IMG/VR virus record: IMGVR_UViG_3300044846_003281
Span: 1 to 40,160 of that record
Direction: 5' to 3' (one strand)
Length of the DNA stretch: 40,160 nt
Origin: a virus
Shown here: positions 32,401 through 40,160 of the stretch, piece after piece
Layout: every line of letters starts with the position of its first letter
Numbering within the stretch: the stretch's first letter is position 1
Translations under genes and position numbers: made by a program
The notes under the pieces: generated by a model
Seen by the model: the letters and a program-made list of their open reading frames with translations, nothing else
What the model was told of the DNA's origin: nothing
The model's database searches: none

Positions 32401-34491
32401 TCTATGGCTTGTAGAAGAGCGTTTATTTCAGATATTCAATCTAAATTAGATGAACCACCATCTCAAGCACCACAACAAAAAATAGATGTTAGTCTTGGTA
32501 ATGTTGTTATTAAGACGGTTACTCAGAATGTTTTAGAACAAAAAACTGTTATTAGAGATAATATTAGTAAAAGAGTACTAAGGGCGTTATTATCTGAGTG
32601 TGATTATTTTGAAACAATAAAAGAAGAAACTCCGATGGTTTATGATAACTTAAAAGAAAAGTTAAAGTTTTTCCAACCGGCTTTTCACTCAATGACACCC
32701 GAAGGATTAAATTCTAGACTTACATTCTTACAACAATGTATGAGACCTGGTGACACAATACCAACAGTTAAATCTGTTGGTGGAAAAGATGTTTTAGAAT
32801 ACAACAACGCCACAAACACGTCTTTTGGAGCACCTCCTGTTTTAGTATTAAGAATCGGTGACTTTTATAATACAAAAATTATTCCAACAAGTTTAAATTT
32901 TACCTATGAAGAGTTAGATATTAATCCTGAAGGTATTGGTGTTCAACCTATGATTGCCAATGTTACAATGGGATTTAACTTTGTTGGTGGTAGTGGATTA
33001 AAAGAATCGGTTGATAAATTACAGAATGCGTTAACATTTAACTATTATGCTAATACTGAAATTTATGACGATAGAGCAACACCAACAGATGATAGTTATA
33101 AGGTTATTGATAAACAAATTTTAGATGCTAATAAAAATATTCCAGCACCAACACTTAATGACGCGTTGCCTAATCAAGGTCAGACAAATGAATCAACAGT
33201 TGGAACAATATTAACAACGATTAATGTTGGTGATATTGTTTCGGGTACAACAAGTTATCAAACTTTTATGGATAATTTAATTACGGATACTCAAACATAT
33301 TTCACAAATGTTGTTAATAAAAATAAAGAGTGTGTTAATCAATATAATAATGCTTTAAGACAACAATGGATGTTGGAAAGAACTTATACTGAAGGACAAT
33401 TTAATGTGTATATAGATGCTAATATTCAAAAAGTACTATTATTTGGAAAACCATATAATGTTGAAAAAAGAATTGACGAAATATTTTCAGATTTAATTGC
33501 TGATGTTAAAGGTGATGATGAAGGGTTCATTAAAATTTTAAATGGTGGAAAATTTAATGATGAAAAGAAAACAAAATATAATTTCCCAAATAAAATTATT
33601 CGTCAAGTTAAAGATAATTACGTTAAATTCTTACAGGATAAAAAAGGTGTTTATCAAAATCCTGTAACGATGATAACTCAAGGAATGGTAAATGTTCAAC
33701 AAGATTATATTCCAAAATTATCAAGGACTAATACAATTACTTATCAAGTTCCAGCGTTTACCGATACTGGTACTGATGGATTTGCTAAAAAGAATGGACA
33801 AATAACAACATACATTACTTATGGAACTAGTGATGTTGATACTACTTCAGGTGTTTCATCAACATTATTAGAATTAAGAAACGATATAAAAAAAATTGGT
33901 GAAAATATTTCCGAGTTTAATACCAGTATAACTACTAATACCGAAATAGTATGGACTGATGGTAAACCATATTCCGGACCATTAGTGTTTCCTGAAGGTA
34001 CAAAAATTAAAACAAAAGATGTTTTCAATCCTTTTCTAAAGGATGATTTTCAAGACAATTCGTTAAGAAGGGTTTATATGTTAATGTCAAATGACGTTAT
34101 TGATTTAAAAAAACAAGAAACATTTAAAAACGCTTTAATTGGTAATGTTATTATTAATCCGGATTACAAAACGTATAGAACTGACTTGGAAGATGCATTT
34201 AAATTTTATTGGGAAGACCAAACAAGACCACAATTTGAAAACGAAAATAAAATTACCATTGCAATAATTGATAAAAAAGAAAAGGAAGAATTGGTTAGGT
34301 TTTTGAAATTTGACCCTTATACTAAAGGTAAGAAACGAGTGTTTACTTATACAACAGAAAACGCCAATAGTGATAATCAAATAACGTTGATTAAAGGGTT
34401 AGGACAATTTGGTAATTTAAACACTGACGCTAAAACTTGGAATGATGAAATTTCACCATCAACTTGGGTATCTAAAACAAAACTATTATAA
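29473..34491 (+). CDS. Giant baseplate/hub protein with an internal OmpA-like domain
   Basis: 1672 residues. A central part (about 555-710: YCRVFAKDTPYLQFNDLQ, ENLAWATSNAPGYAVADLPV, MWFPPYGLTFTEAVSANWN, GRPEPIYTYKNTSRTGTLTW) looks like a tube-cap or hub domain of contractile tails. Residues about 845-1000 match an OmpA C-terminal (peptidoglycan-binding) domain: VTISLAGSASAP, YNQKLSKRRIDSAITYM (R904) and MACRRAFISDI (R981/R982). The aspartate usually found 15 residues before the key Arg is Ser889 here. The C-terminal third holds a further structural domain (DTIPTVKSVGG, GAPPVLVLRIGDFYNT, then FTYEELDINPEGIGVQPMIA), and long Asn/Gln-rich linkers occur. It overlaps the next gene by 1 nt. Baseplate role inferred from position and pattern. 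Confidence 0.75.
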   Translation: MATSPLDLINIENFLTRLTKRNLQPYSKSPSKFTPPINFEYSQSDYSVIDSPDQLIDEPSLANKLFPLNQYGNDGGYRQAPDPNGLLNSKSNEGEYGYQDANIVDESFIASDKGIGNISPAWKPLNAYAGVGQGLDAANAIGTFNSVTPDQDRQGNGQPYSNNFNPSLFIPSSYSPVSILLFKNPQGSDGLLSQDSYIARMGAENLRKDFQARIAAQILQDTIGRANIFNVRSGTDILSLITGRVPLIEPNYRITISSNPILAASDFALRLAGSILPVSTIPGSYFDPSINPGQPTTIQQLQNAYRQSTVGKLLTGLLGANTTGSQLFYNNMGGGQKSRLFGNIDYNKYKPSFDRTLFDRLGGAIVGSTTNNSDYYVGSITSDPSRVFSPSGDLPVNTYGQEQQMPVYGPQELAQLYEGPSQEVRLGANGPTYSNGGGIEGGFTWVSPKYKDNAGKKVGLGGAIFNQDEDFRPSSYNSTESTNRVYREGSILDDTQRIIDSQPQGGKRLQHVGNAIDQVSKVFHDGYKEITKGSRVLSYIGSIGQEVGTEYCRVFAKDTPYLQFNDLQKTDGITTQGRRFSYSVLDNTYNLNIAPNKQEGGQDSTNLIGNENNGYAKKYMFSIENLAWATSNAPGYAVADLPVCERGPNGGRVMWFPPYGLTFTEAVSANWNANEFLGRPEPIYTYKNTSRTGTLTWKIVVDHPSVLNVIVNKVLNNETNKVRIDSILESFFAGCRKYDLYELAKKYYTIKQNDLFQIQQAITSKELPQESLKYAVDTVSNINAVAQGTITAAEANTKLNSYNKVGLGFYFDNDVPKQLGVNYIDTYTPYISQEGSYGPNTTIIAQTTNFFQTVIKPNKDSIEEFINELKTQMTNYPGTVTISLAGSASAPAKKEYNQKLSKRRIDSAITYMTADTKIQEFVQLRRLLFIEKPLGENAQVQKFDSKTKKFITGTKVKCTDNDFDSLSKTQKIYSTNSMACRRAFISDIQSKLDEPPSQAPQQKIDVSLGNVVIKTVTQNVLEQKTVIRDNISKRVLRALLSECDYFETIKEETPMVYDNLKEKLKFFQPAFHSMTPEGLNSRLTFLQQCMRPGDTIPTVKSVGGKDVLEYNNATNTSFGAPPVLVLRIGDFYNTKIIPTSLNFTYEELDINPEGIGVQPMIANVTMGFNFVGGSGLKESVDKLQNALTFNYYANTEIYDDRATPTDDSYKVIDKQILDANKNIPAPTLNDALPNQGQTNESTVGTILTTINVGDIVSGTTSYQTFMDNLITDTQTYFTNVVNKNKECVNQYNNALRQQWMLERTYTEGQFNVYIDANIQKVLLFGKPYNVEKRIDEIFSDLIADVKGDDEGFIKILNGGKFNDEKKTKYNFPNKIIRQVKDNYVKFLQDKKGVYQNPVTMITQGMVNVQQDYIPKLSRTNTITYQVPAFTDTGTDGFAKKNGQITTYITYGTSDVDTTSGVSSTLLELRNDIKKIGENISEFNTSITTNTEIVWTDGKPYSGPLVFPEGTKIKTKDVFNPFLKDDFQDNSLRRVYMLMSNDVIDLKKQETFKNALIGNVIINPDYKTYRTDLEDAFKFYWEDQTRPQFENENKITIAIIDKKEKEELVRFLKFDPYTKGKKRVFTYTTENANSDNQITLIKGLGQFGNLNTDAKTWNDEISPSTWVSKTKLL

Positions 34492-34814
34492 TGGCATTTC
34501 AATATTGGAACAGATATAGTGATTTTTTAATTAATGGAGAACAAACAGTTGTCCCCTTCGTTGAGTTACCACAAAAAACCACAGATAAAAATTACATTTA
34601 TAAAGTTGCTCAAAGTAGATTAGATATTATTTCACAAGAATATTATAACTCACCATATTTTGGTTGGTTAATATTACAAGGTAATCCTCAATTTGGAGGA
34701 CTTGAAAATAATATATATGATGGTGCGGTATTGATTATTCCTTATCCATTACTACCATCATTACAAGACTATAAAGCGTCTTTAGATAATTATTTTTATT
34801 ATTATGGCAGGTAA
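34491..34814 (+). CDS. Baseplate wedge protein, T4 gp53/LysM-like
   Basis: 107 residues. The N-terminal FQYWNRYSDFLINGEQTVVP and the segment YKVAQSRLDIISQEYYNSPY, FGWLILQGNPQ, then NNIYDGAVLIIPYPL have the helix-strand order of a LysM module as found in T4 gp53 and in LysM-type hub-binding proteins of other contractile systems. Such proteins join the wedge to the hub. It is shorter than T4 gp53 (196). It starts on the stop codon of the preceding gene (TAATG) and its last 11 nt overlap the next start, so the three baseplate genes form one translationally coupled operon. Confidence 0.7.
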   Translation: MAFQYWNRYSDFLINGEQTVVPFVELPQKTTDKNYIYKVAQSRLDIISQEYYNSPYFGWLILQGNPQFGGLENNIYDGAVLIIPYPLLPSLQDYKASLDNYFYYYGR

Positions 34815-37800
34815 CAGACCAGGAGACAACAGTGGAAACATATTAGTTGATTTTGATTACAACAATATAATTGTTGTTGACCCCAACAAAACAATTGATG
34901 CGTTTGGTAAAATTGCTGAAAGATTAGTTGACCACGAAAATTTGGTTATGTATGCTAACTTAGAAGCAGAAGTTGTACCAAGGACAAAATTATCTGTTGG
35001 TGGTAGTCCTGAAGATAGAATTAGAACCATTTCGGTTGCTAAGATGAATTTCTTAAGACCAACAGAAGGAACTTACTTAAGTAGTGGTTATTATGATGAA
35101 TTAACTGGTAAAGATGCTACAAACCAAAAAGGTGTTAATCAACTAAAGGAGAAGACAATAATTGGTCCAAATAATCAAGCTTATAAGATAATGTCACCCA
35201 ATGAAGAAGGTAAAACTGTTGATAGTGGGTTGTTAGGTATTACATCGATTGAGGTTACAACAAACACTTCATTTATTCCAAGTGTTACAATTTTATTAGA
35301 AGATATTCAAGGTAAAGCATTATTTCAATTAGGTAATAGTTCACCTTATGCCGCATTTTTTAATTTACCATATTGTCCATTTTATTTAACCCTTAAAGGT
35401 TATTATGGTCAAGCCATTAAATACCAATTAAACCTTAAGACATTTAATGCTAGTTATAACTCATTTAGTGGTAATTACCAAGTTAGATTAGAGTTTGTTG
35501 GATATAAGTTTAATATTCTTAATGAAATTTCTATTGGAAACTTGTTGGCAGCACCACATATGTATAGTACAAGATATGATGTTTCGAGACCAACAGAGAC
35601 ATTAGAGTTAGGAAAAAATTCATCAGCTTTAGGTGTTAGAGTTTCAGAACCAACAAATAGCCAAGATAATGTTGTAACACAAATAGTTTCGGAAAGAGGT
35701 TATGAAAAAATAGTTGAGGTTTATAGTGAATATAAAGCCAAAAAATTAATTCCTGAGGACTTTCCTGAGTTAACGGTTGCTCAATTAATGAGTAAACTTA
35801 GTAATTTCGAAAAATCGATTATTGCTTCTTATCCTCCTGCTAATGTTCAACCTTTAACCGATATCCGACAATATAAAGATGTTTTATCTTCGTATTTCAA
35901 TCAAGTTAGAGGAGCTTCTAATTCTTGGTTTAAAACATATATGAACCCAAAACCAATCGTTTTGGTGACAGGTGAATATGTTTATACATTTAAAAACCAA
36001 TATTTAACACCGGCAAATGCTCAAGTTAGAGTTACAGCAAAAAGTTTATTGAGTGGTCAAACAACGGACTATAATAATTTATTGGCATCAAATCCTGTTT
36101 TAGGTAAAAAAGGTTTATCACCAATTAAAAATAGTATTACGTATAATATGTTTATTATTGATATTGATGTTGAAAGTGTTGATTTGTTAAAGACACTTCA
36201 AGAACAAACTGGAATTACTTCTCCAACTAATGAAGACTTAGTTAATTTAAAAAGATATATTGAAAATATTTTAAGACCTGTTCAAGAAACAACTAAAGGA
36301 ACTCAACAAAACCCATCTAAAGTTTCAAAAATTAACGAACCGTTGTATATTTTTGATGGTGTAGATAGATTTGATAGAACAATATCACAAATTGAAACTG
36401 AGGCCAATAAAAAACTATCGGAATATGAAACTGCTATATCGGCAGATTTGGCTAGAAAGATTGAAAACTCTGATACGGGTATTGGATTTAAACCTAGTGT
36501 AAGAAATATTTCTGCGGTTGTTATGGCATCGGCGGAAGGGTTTATTAGATTACTTGATGATGTACACACCAACGCTTGGAATGTTAAGTATGACCCAGTT
36601 AGAAAAGAAGTAATTATAAATAATCAAACTGCGGCACAAGGAACCGACACTGTTGATAATGTTCCTGTTGCTCCAACGGCATTAAATAATAATTCAAATT
36701 ATGATAATTCACAAATACCTGTTTATCCTTGGCCTCAATTTTTTGTTGAAACTCCTGATGATAAAAGAGGAAGATTTCAATTAAAATATATTGGTGACCC
36801 ATCGGTCGTTGGTGTTACTAAAGGTTATTTGTATGAAAAATGGCCTGAGGTTGAATTTGTTGAAGAGTTTATGAGAGGTTTAACTCAAAAGTTTAATCCT
36901 CCGGTTAATCAACCACCAACCGACAACGGACAGACAACTAAAATAATTAATATAAACGCGATTGAATTTCCTTCAATTGGTCTTGCTTATGCTAATAAAG
37001 AAGAAGTTAAATTTTTTTATGAAATATGGGAAAGACAATTCTTAACCGCAAATTATTCTGGATTTATCAGAGCAAATCAAAATCAAGTTAATCAATTAAT
37101 TAACTTAAATATTGAAACAGAAACTAATAATATTGTTTCAGGTCTTGGAATTAGTTCACCGTATATTACTTTTAAATTAAAAAATTATGATTTAAATGAC
37201 CCAAGATATCCTTTGTTTTTAAAATCAATATCAAACGAAGGAACTGGTAGGGCTTACCAAGAATTTAGTAGAGATTTATTCGTAACTCCATATATTAAAA
37301 ATTTAACAGAAAATTCGTTTAATATTCTTAGTATAAAAGATTTAGGTAAAATTCCTCAAGAATCACCAAGTTCTGAAGCATTAACTCAATTGGTTAAAAA
37401 TGCTTCAAATACTCCTTTGGTTATTGATACATATCCGTTTACTAATCCTTCTTGGGTTGAAAATAATATGAGTTCAAGTAACCTTAGTAAAGGTGAATTA
37501 GTATATGATACTAAGAATGTAATGACAGTATTTGATGAAAGAAATGTTATATCTAATTTCACCAGTGTTTACAATAAAACAACAAACCGACCTGTTACCA
37601 ACTTTTCATATTTAAATCCAACAACACCAAGTTTAAATAATATTGTTGGATTAGATGCATTCTTTAAAGGTAGAGAGGTATTTGATTTTGTACCAACAGA
37701 AGGTTATGTTAATTACATTTCACCAACACTTAGTTTATCAACTCAAACAATTACATCAATACTTAATACTCCATATTTTATTAATGCGATACAAAATGGA

Positions 37801-40160
37801 GTTTATAATTGGAGAAGAAATGATAAATACCCATATATCCAAGCCGCTTATTTATTTTTAAATTCATTACCATTAGCATCATTAAGAGAAAGATATAAGA
37901 CATTAGGTACTTCAAATGATTTAGATTATATTGCTTCTTGTTTTAAAAAGTTTGGTGCTATTCATAAAATGCCATATGCTTGGATTCTTAAGTTAGGTTC
38001 TGTTTGGTATAGATATAAAACATATAAAGAACAAGGTATTGATATTATTGATTCCGCTTGGAAAAACTTTAACTACAAAGAAAACTTTGACCCTATTACA
38101 AGTGCCGAAACAAAGACATATGAGTTCACATTTGATGGTGTTAAACAAATAACATTACAAGAACAAACAACATCAAACATTAAAATTCAAACAGGATTTT
38201 TCCCTAAAGTTATTAATGACTTTAACGTATTTTACAAGGGATATGATTTATATAGTGGATATACTAACTCTGAAATACAGAAGAGTGTTAATGAAGGTAT
38301 GAAAGTTTATAACTTTGATGATTCTAATTTTAATGCAACACAAAATAACACAACACTTAATTTTCAAACTTGGTCAGTAATCCTTCCTGATAATATTGAA
38401 GACCCAACAACGAGTAGTGAACCTTGTGAAGTACCACCATCAATTGTGGTTACTGGACCAAAATATTTTATTGTTCCATCATTTGGTTCAGTGTTGGCAA
38501 ATCAAGCCGAATTGAATTGTGTTTCAAATGGAACAACCAAAGTTAATTTAACAAATAACGAATCTATGTATAATGGTTCTGTTAGATTATTGTGGTCAAC
38601 ACCAAACTATGGTTATTTTGATGCCAATCAAGTTGTAAAACCACAACCTGATTCATATGTTAATAAAATATTACCAAACACACCAAGTCAATCTCCATTC
38701 ACATTATTATCAAGTGATGAGTATAGTAAAATAGAAGAAATCTTTTCTGTATTTGATAGAAGTATTTTAGATAAATTAGAACAAGAGTTTTTAAACTTTT
38801 GTAAACCAATCGCGGATATTGATTTAGGTCCACAAGTTCAAGTAGCAATTGGTGTTTCACCTGTTGATATTAATGCTGTTTATAAAAACTTCCAATATCT
38901 TTTTAGAGGTTTGATGAGTGTTACGACAAAACAATCAACAACAACAAATACGGAATATTTTAATTCACTTGCTGACAATCAATTAGGTGTTTTTACTAAT
39001 ACGATGAAGTCTTTCTTAGAGTATGATGTTCTATTAAAGTATGGTAATCCTGCAAACTATAAAAGAAGAATTTTTGATTCGTTTTTATCACAAAATTTAA
39101 CAACTCCAATTGTTGTTGACCCAATTCAATTTGACCCTTATGTTCTTAATACATTACCTGGTGGAGGAACAATAACTTTAGAACAATCTAAATTATCTTA
39201 TCCACAACAATGGGCGGCATTAGAAACTGAAGTTGGATTTTCAACAATTCAAAATTTAATTTATAGTGATAGTGGTTCATATATAACCGATTTTTTTATT
39301 GATAATAATATTGGATTCAATACTCAAAATATTACATTATGTGCTCCTTTAGTTAAGATGTATGCCACACAAAAATTATATTCTCCGAGTATAACAAGTG
39401 ATGGTTTTAAACAAACAATTCAAAATTATTTAGGTGATACATCTAATTTACAAAAAAATTTATTAAATACATTACTAACACAAGTAAGAGAAAAATTACC
39501 TAATCAAGACCAATTACCTGAAAAGACTATTAAAAGTGTTATTGATGGACAACAAAGTAAAGTTGAGAATTATGAAGTCTTTAAAGCATTAAATGATAAA
39601 TGGATTGCCGGTTCCGATTATAAAAGTAAAACATTATTTGAGGACTTTTTATTCTTAGATAGAGCATCAAGAAATATTGGGGATACTATTATTATTGATA
39701 TTTTTGCTCTTAGAGATGCTTTTGGTGATGTAGAAAATAACAAAGCGTTGAATTTAGGTATGAGTGTATTCACATTCTTAAGTGGTATGTTGATTAAAAA
39801 TAAGTTTAATGTTATGCCATTACCATCTTATGTTAACTTCTATAATATTCAAGAAGTTGATGGTACTACAATACCACAAAACAAAGAAGGTTCGTTAAAA
39901 TTTGCGGATAATATGTGGGGAACATTCTTGGATGTTGACTATAGAAATTCATCACCAAAAATGGTTTGTTTTTATACTGCCCTTCCATCACAATATTTGG
40001 ATTTACCTAAAGGTAATTCTAGATATAGAGATGATGCGTTTGAGATGAGACGAGCTTCGGATAATCCTTTACTTGAAAACCTTACAGGTAAAAATGATTA
40101 TGCGTTATCAAATAGGTGTGTTGGATTTAATGTTGACTTAGGTATTAGAAATCAAAATAT
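34804..40160 (+). CDS. Giant baseplate-type structural protein, 3' partial
   Basis: The frame starts at an ATG that overlaps the preceding gene by 11 nt and stays open to the last base of the window, at least 1785 residues. It begins MAGNRPGDNSGNILVDFDYN. Around residues 150-255 it reads NTSFIPSVTILLEDIQGKAL, ALFQLGNSSPYAAFF, LTLKGYYGQAIKYQLNLKTF, then YQVRLEFVGYKFNILNEISI, a beta-rich pattern like a tail-hub or tube-like domain. The rest is mixed, Asn/Thr/Ser-rich, with no catalytic motif or collagen-like or pectin-lyase repeats. Position after the gp53-like gene points to the hub or wedge. It is one of the largest proteins in the window; the family is not recognised. Confidence 0.85.
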   Translation, partial: MAGNRPGDNSGNILVDFDYNNIIVVDPNKTIDAFGKIAERLVDHENLVMYANLEAEVVPRTKLSVGGSPEDRIRTISVAKMNFLRPTEGTYLSSGYYDELTGKDATNQKGVNQLKEKTIIGPNNQAYKIMSPNEEGKTVDSGLLGITSIEVTTNTSFIPSVTILLEDIQGKALFQLGNSSPYAAFFNLPYCPFYLTLKGYYGQAIKYQLNLKTFNASYNSFSGNYQVRLEFVGYKFNILNEISIGNLLAAPHMYSTRYDVSRPTETLELGKNSSALGVRVSEPTNSQDNVVTQIVSERGYEKIVEVYSEYKAKKLIPEDFPELTVAQLMSKLSNFEKSIIASYPPANVQPLTDIRQYKDVLSSYFNQVRGASNSWFKTYMNPKPIVLVTGEYVYTFKNQYLTPANAQVRVTAKSLLSGQTTDYNNLLASNPVLGKKGLSPIKNSITYNMFIIDIDVESVDLLKTLQEQTGITSPTNEDLVNLKRYIENILRPVQETTKGTQQNPSKVSKINEPLYIFDGVDRFDRTISQIETEANKKLSEYETAISADLARKIENSDTGIGFKPSVRNISAVVMASAEGFIRLLDDVHTNAWNVKYDPVRKEVIINNQTAAQGTDTVDNVPVAPTALNNNSNYDNSQIPVYPWPQFFVETPDDKRGRFQLKYIGDPSVVGVTKGYLYEKWPEVEFVEEFMRGLTQKFNPPVNQPPTDNGQTTKIININAIEFPSIGLAYANKEEVKFFYEIWERQFLTANYSGFIRANQNQVNQLINLNIETETNNIVSGLGISSPYITFKLKNYDLNDPRYPLFLKSISNEGTGRAYQEFSRDLFVTPYIKNLTENSFNILSIKDLGKIPQESPSSEALTQLVKNASNTPLVIDTYPFTNPSWVENNMSSSNLSKGELVYDTKNVMTVFDERNVISNFTSVYNKTTNRPVTNFSYLNPTTPSLNNIVGLDAFFKGREVFDFVPTEGYVNYISPTLSLSTQTITSILNTPYFINAIQNGVYNWRRNDKYPYIQAAYLFLNSLPLASLRERYKTLGTSNDLDYIASCFKKFGAIHKMPYAWILKLGSVWYRYKTYKEQGIDIIDSAWKNFNYKENFDPITSAETKTYEFTFDGVKQITLQEQTTSNIKIQTGFFPKVINDFNVFYKGYDLYSGYTNSEIQKSVNEGMKVYNFDDSNFNATQNNTTLNFQTWSVILPDNIEDPTTSSEPCEVPPSIVVTGPKYFIVPSFGSVLANQAELNCVSNGTTKVNLTNNESMYNGSVRLLWSTPNYGYFDANQVVKPQPDSYVNKILPNTPSQSPFTLLSSDEYSKIEEIFSVFDRSILDKLEQEFLNFCKPIADIDLGPQVQVAIGVSPVDINAVYKNFQYLFRGLMSVTTKQSTTTNTEYFNSLADNQLGVFTNTMKSFLEYDVLLKYGNPANYKRRIFDSFLSQNLTTPIVVDPIQFDPYVLNTLPGGGTITLEQSKLSYPQQWAALETEVGFSTIQNLIYSDSGSYITDFFIDNNIGFNTQNITLCAPLVKMYATQKLYSPSITSDGFKQTIQNYLGDTSNLQKNLLNTLLTQVREKLPNQDQLPEKTIKSVIDGQQSKVENYEVFKALNDKWIAGSDYKSKTLFEDFLFLDRASRNIGDTIIIDIFALRDAFGDVENNKALNLGMSVFTFLSGMLIKNKFNVMPLPSYVNFYNIQEVDGTTIPQNKEGSLKFADNMWGTFLDVDYRNSSPKMVCFYTALPSQYLDLPKGNSRYRDDAFEMRRASDNPLLENLTGKNDYALSNRCVGFNVDLGIRNQN

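Noticed and set aside
1-40160. tRNA genes, CRISPR arrays, insertion sequences, integrase or attachment sites
   Set aside because: I saw no cloverleaf-type sequence with T-loop and anticodon arm, no regularly spaced repeats, no transposase or integrase motif.

Overview
The window looks like part of the genome of a large, AT-rich contractile-tailed phage (T4-like myovirus). The support is a family B DNA polymerase, neck-type proteins, a long T4 gp18-type tail sheath, a gp19-type tail tube, a gp26-type chaperone, a tape measure and baseplate genes in the usual late order. Starts have A/T-rich leaders with almost no Shine-Dalgarno sequence and most stops are TAA. With the low GC this fits, but does not prove, a Bacteroidetes/Flavobacteria-type host. 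I saw no tRNA, CRISPR array, insertion sequence or integrase.

Region 1 (1-11313, all +) is a tightly packed glycan cassette whose genes often overlap by 1-8 nt. It has a GlcNAc-transferase-like protein (5' end cut by the window), a short GDPD-like protein, a HAD phosphatase fused to a sugar nucleotidyltransferase, two related class I methyltransferases (one fused to an exostosin-like domain), several GT-A glycosyltransferases, a GT10 fucosyltransferase-like protein and two HtrL/YibB-like proteins, one fused to a GT-A domain. A 147-bp copy of the 3' end of the first gene lies at 2740-2886 and brackets the GDPD and HAD/nucleotidyltransferase genes.

Region 2 (11319-19336) has a small beta-rich protein and the DNA polymerase on +, then a convergent minus-strand block read from 19336 down to 14525: an SNF2 helicase, a Mn-type superoxide dismutase fused to a putative PD-(D/E)XK nuclease domain, a gp13-like neck protein and a small unknown protein.

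Region 3 (19337-40160, mostly +) is the tail module: gp14-like neck protein, unknown protein, gp15-like tail completion protein, 1073-aa sheath, HAD phosphatase, tube, gp26-like chaperone with a probable +1-frameshift extension, tape measure, a 1672-aa baseplate protein carrying an OmpA-like domain, a gp53/LysM-like protein and a giant baseplate ORF that runs off the window. A 53-aa ribbon-helix-helix gene is tucked antisense between the gp15-like and sheath genes.

An octamer TATTTAT(A/T/C/G) lies in the sense orientation upstream of twelve transcription units on both strands and is absent inside the glycan operon. It is the best candidate for this phage's late promoter. Perfect hairpins separate sheath, tube, chaperone and tape-measure genes, probably setting their relative expression.
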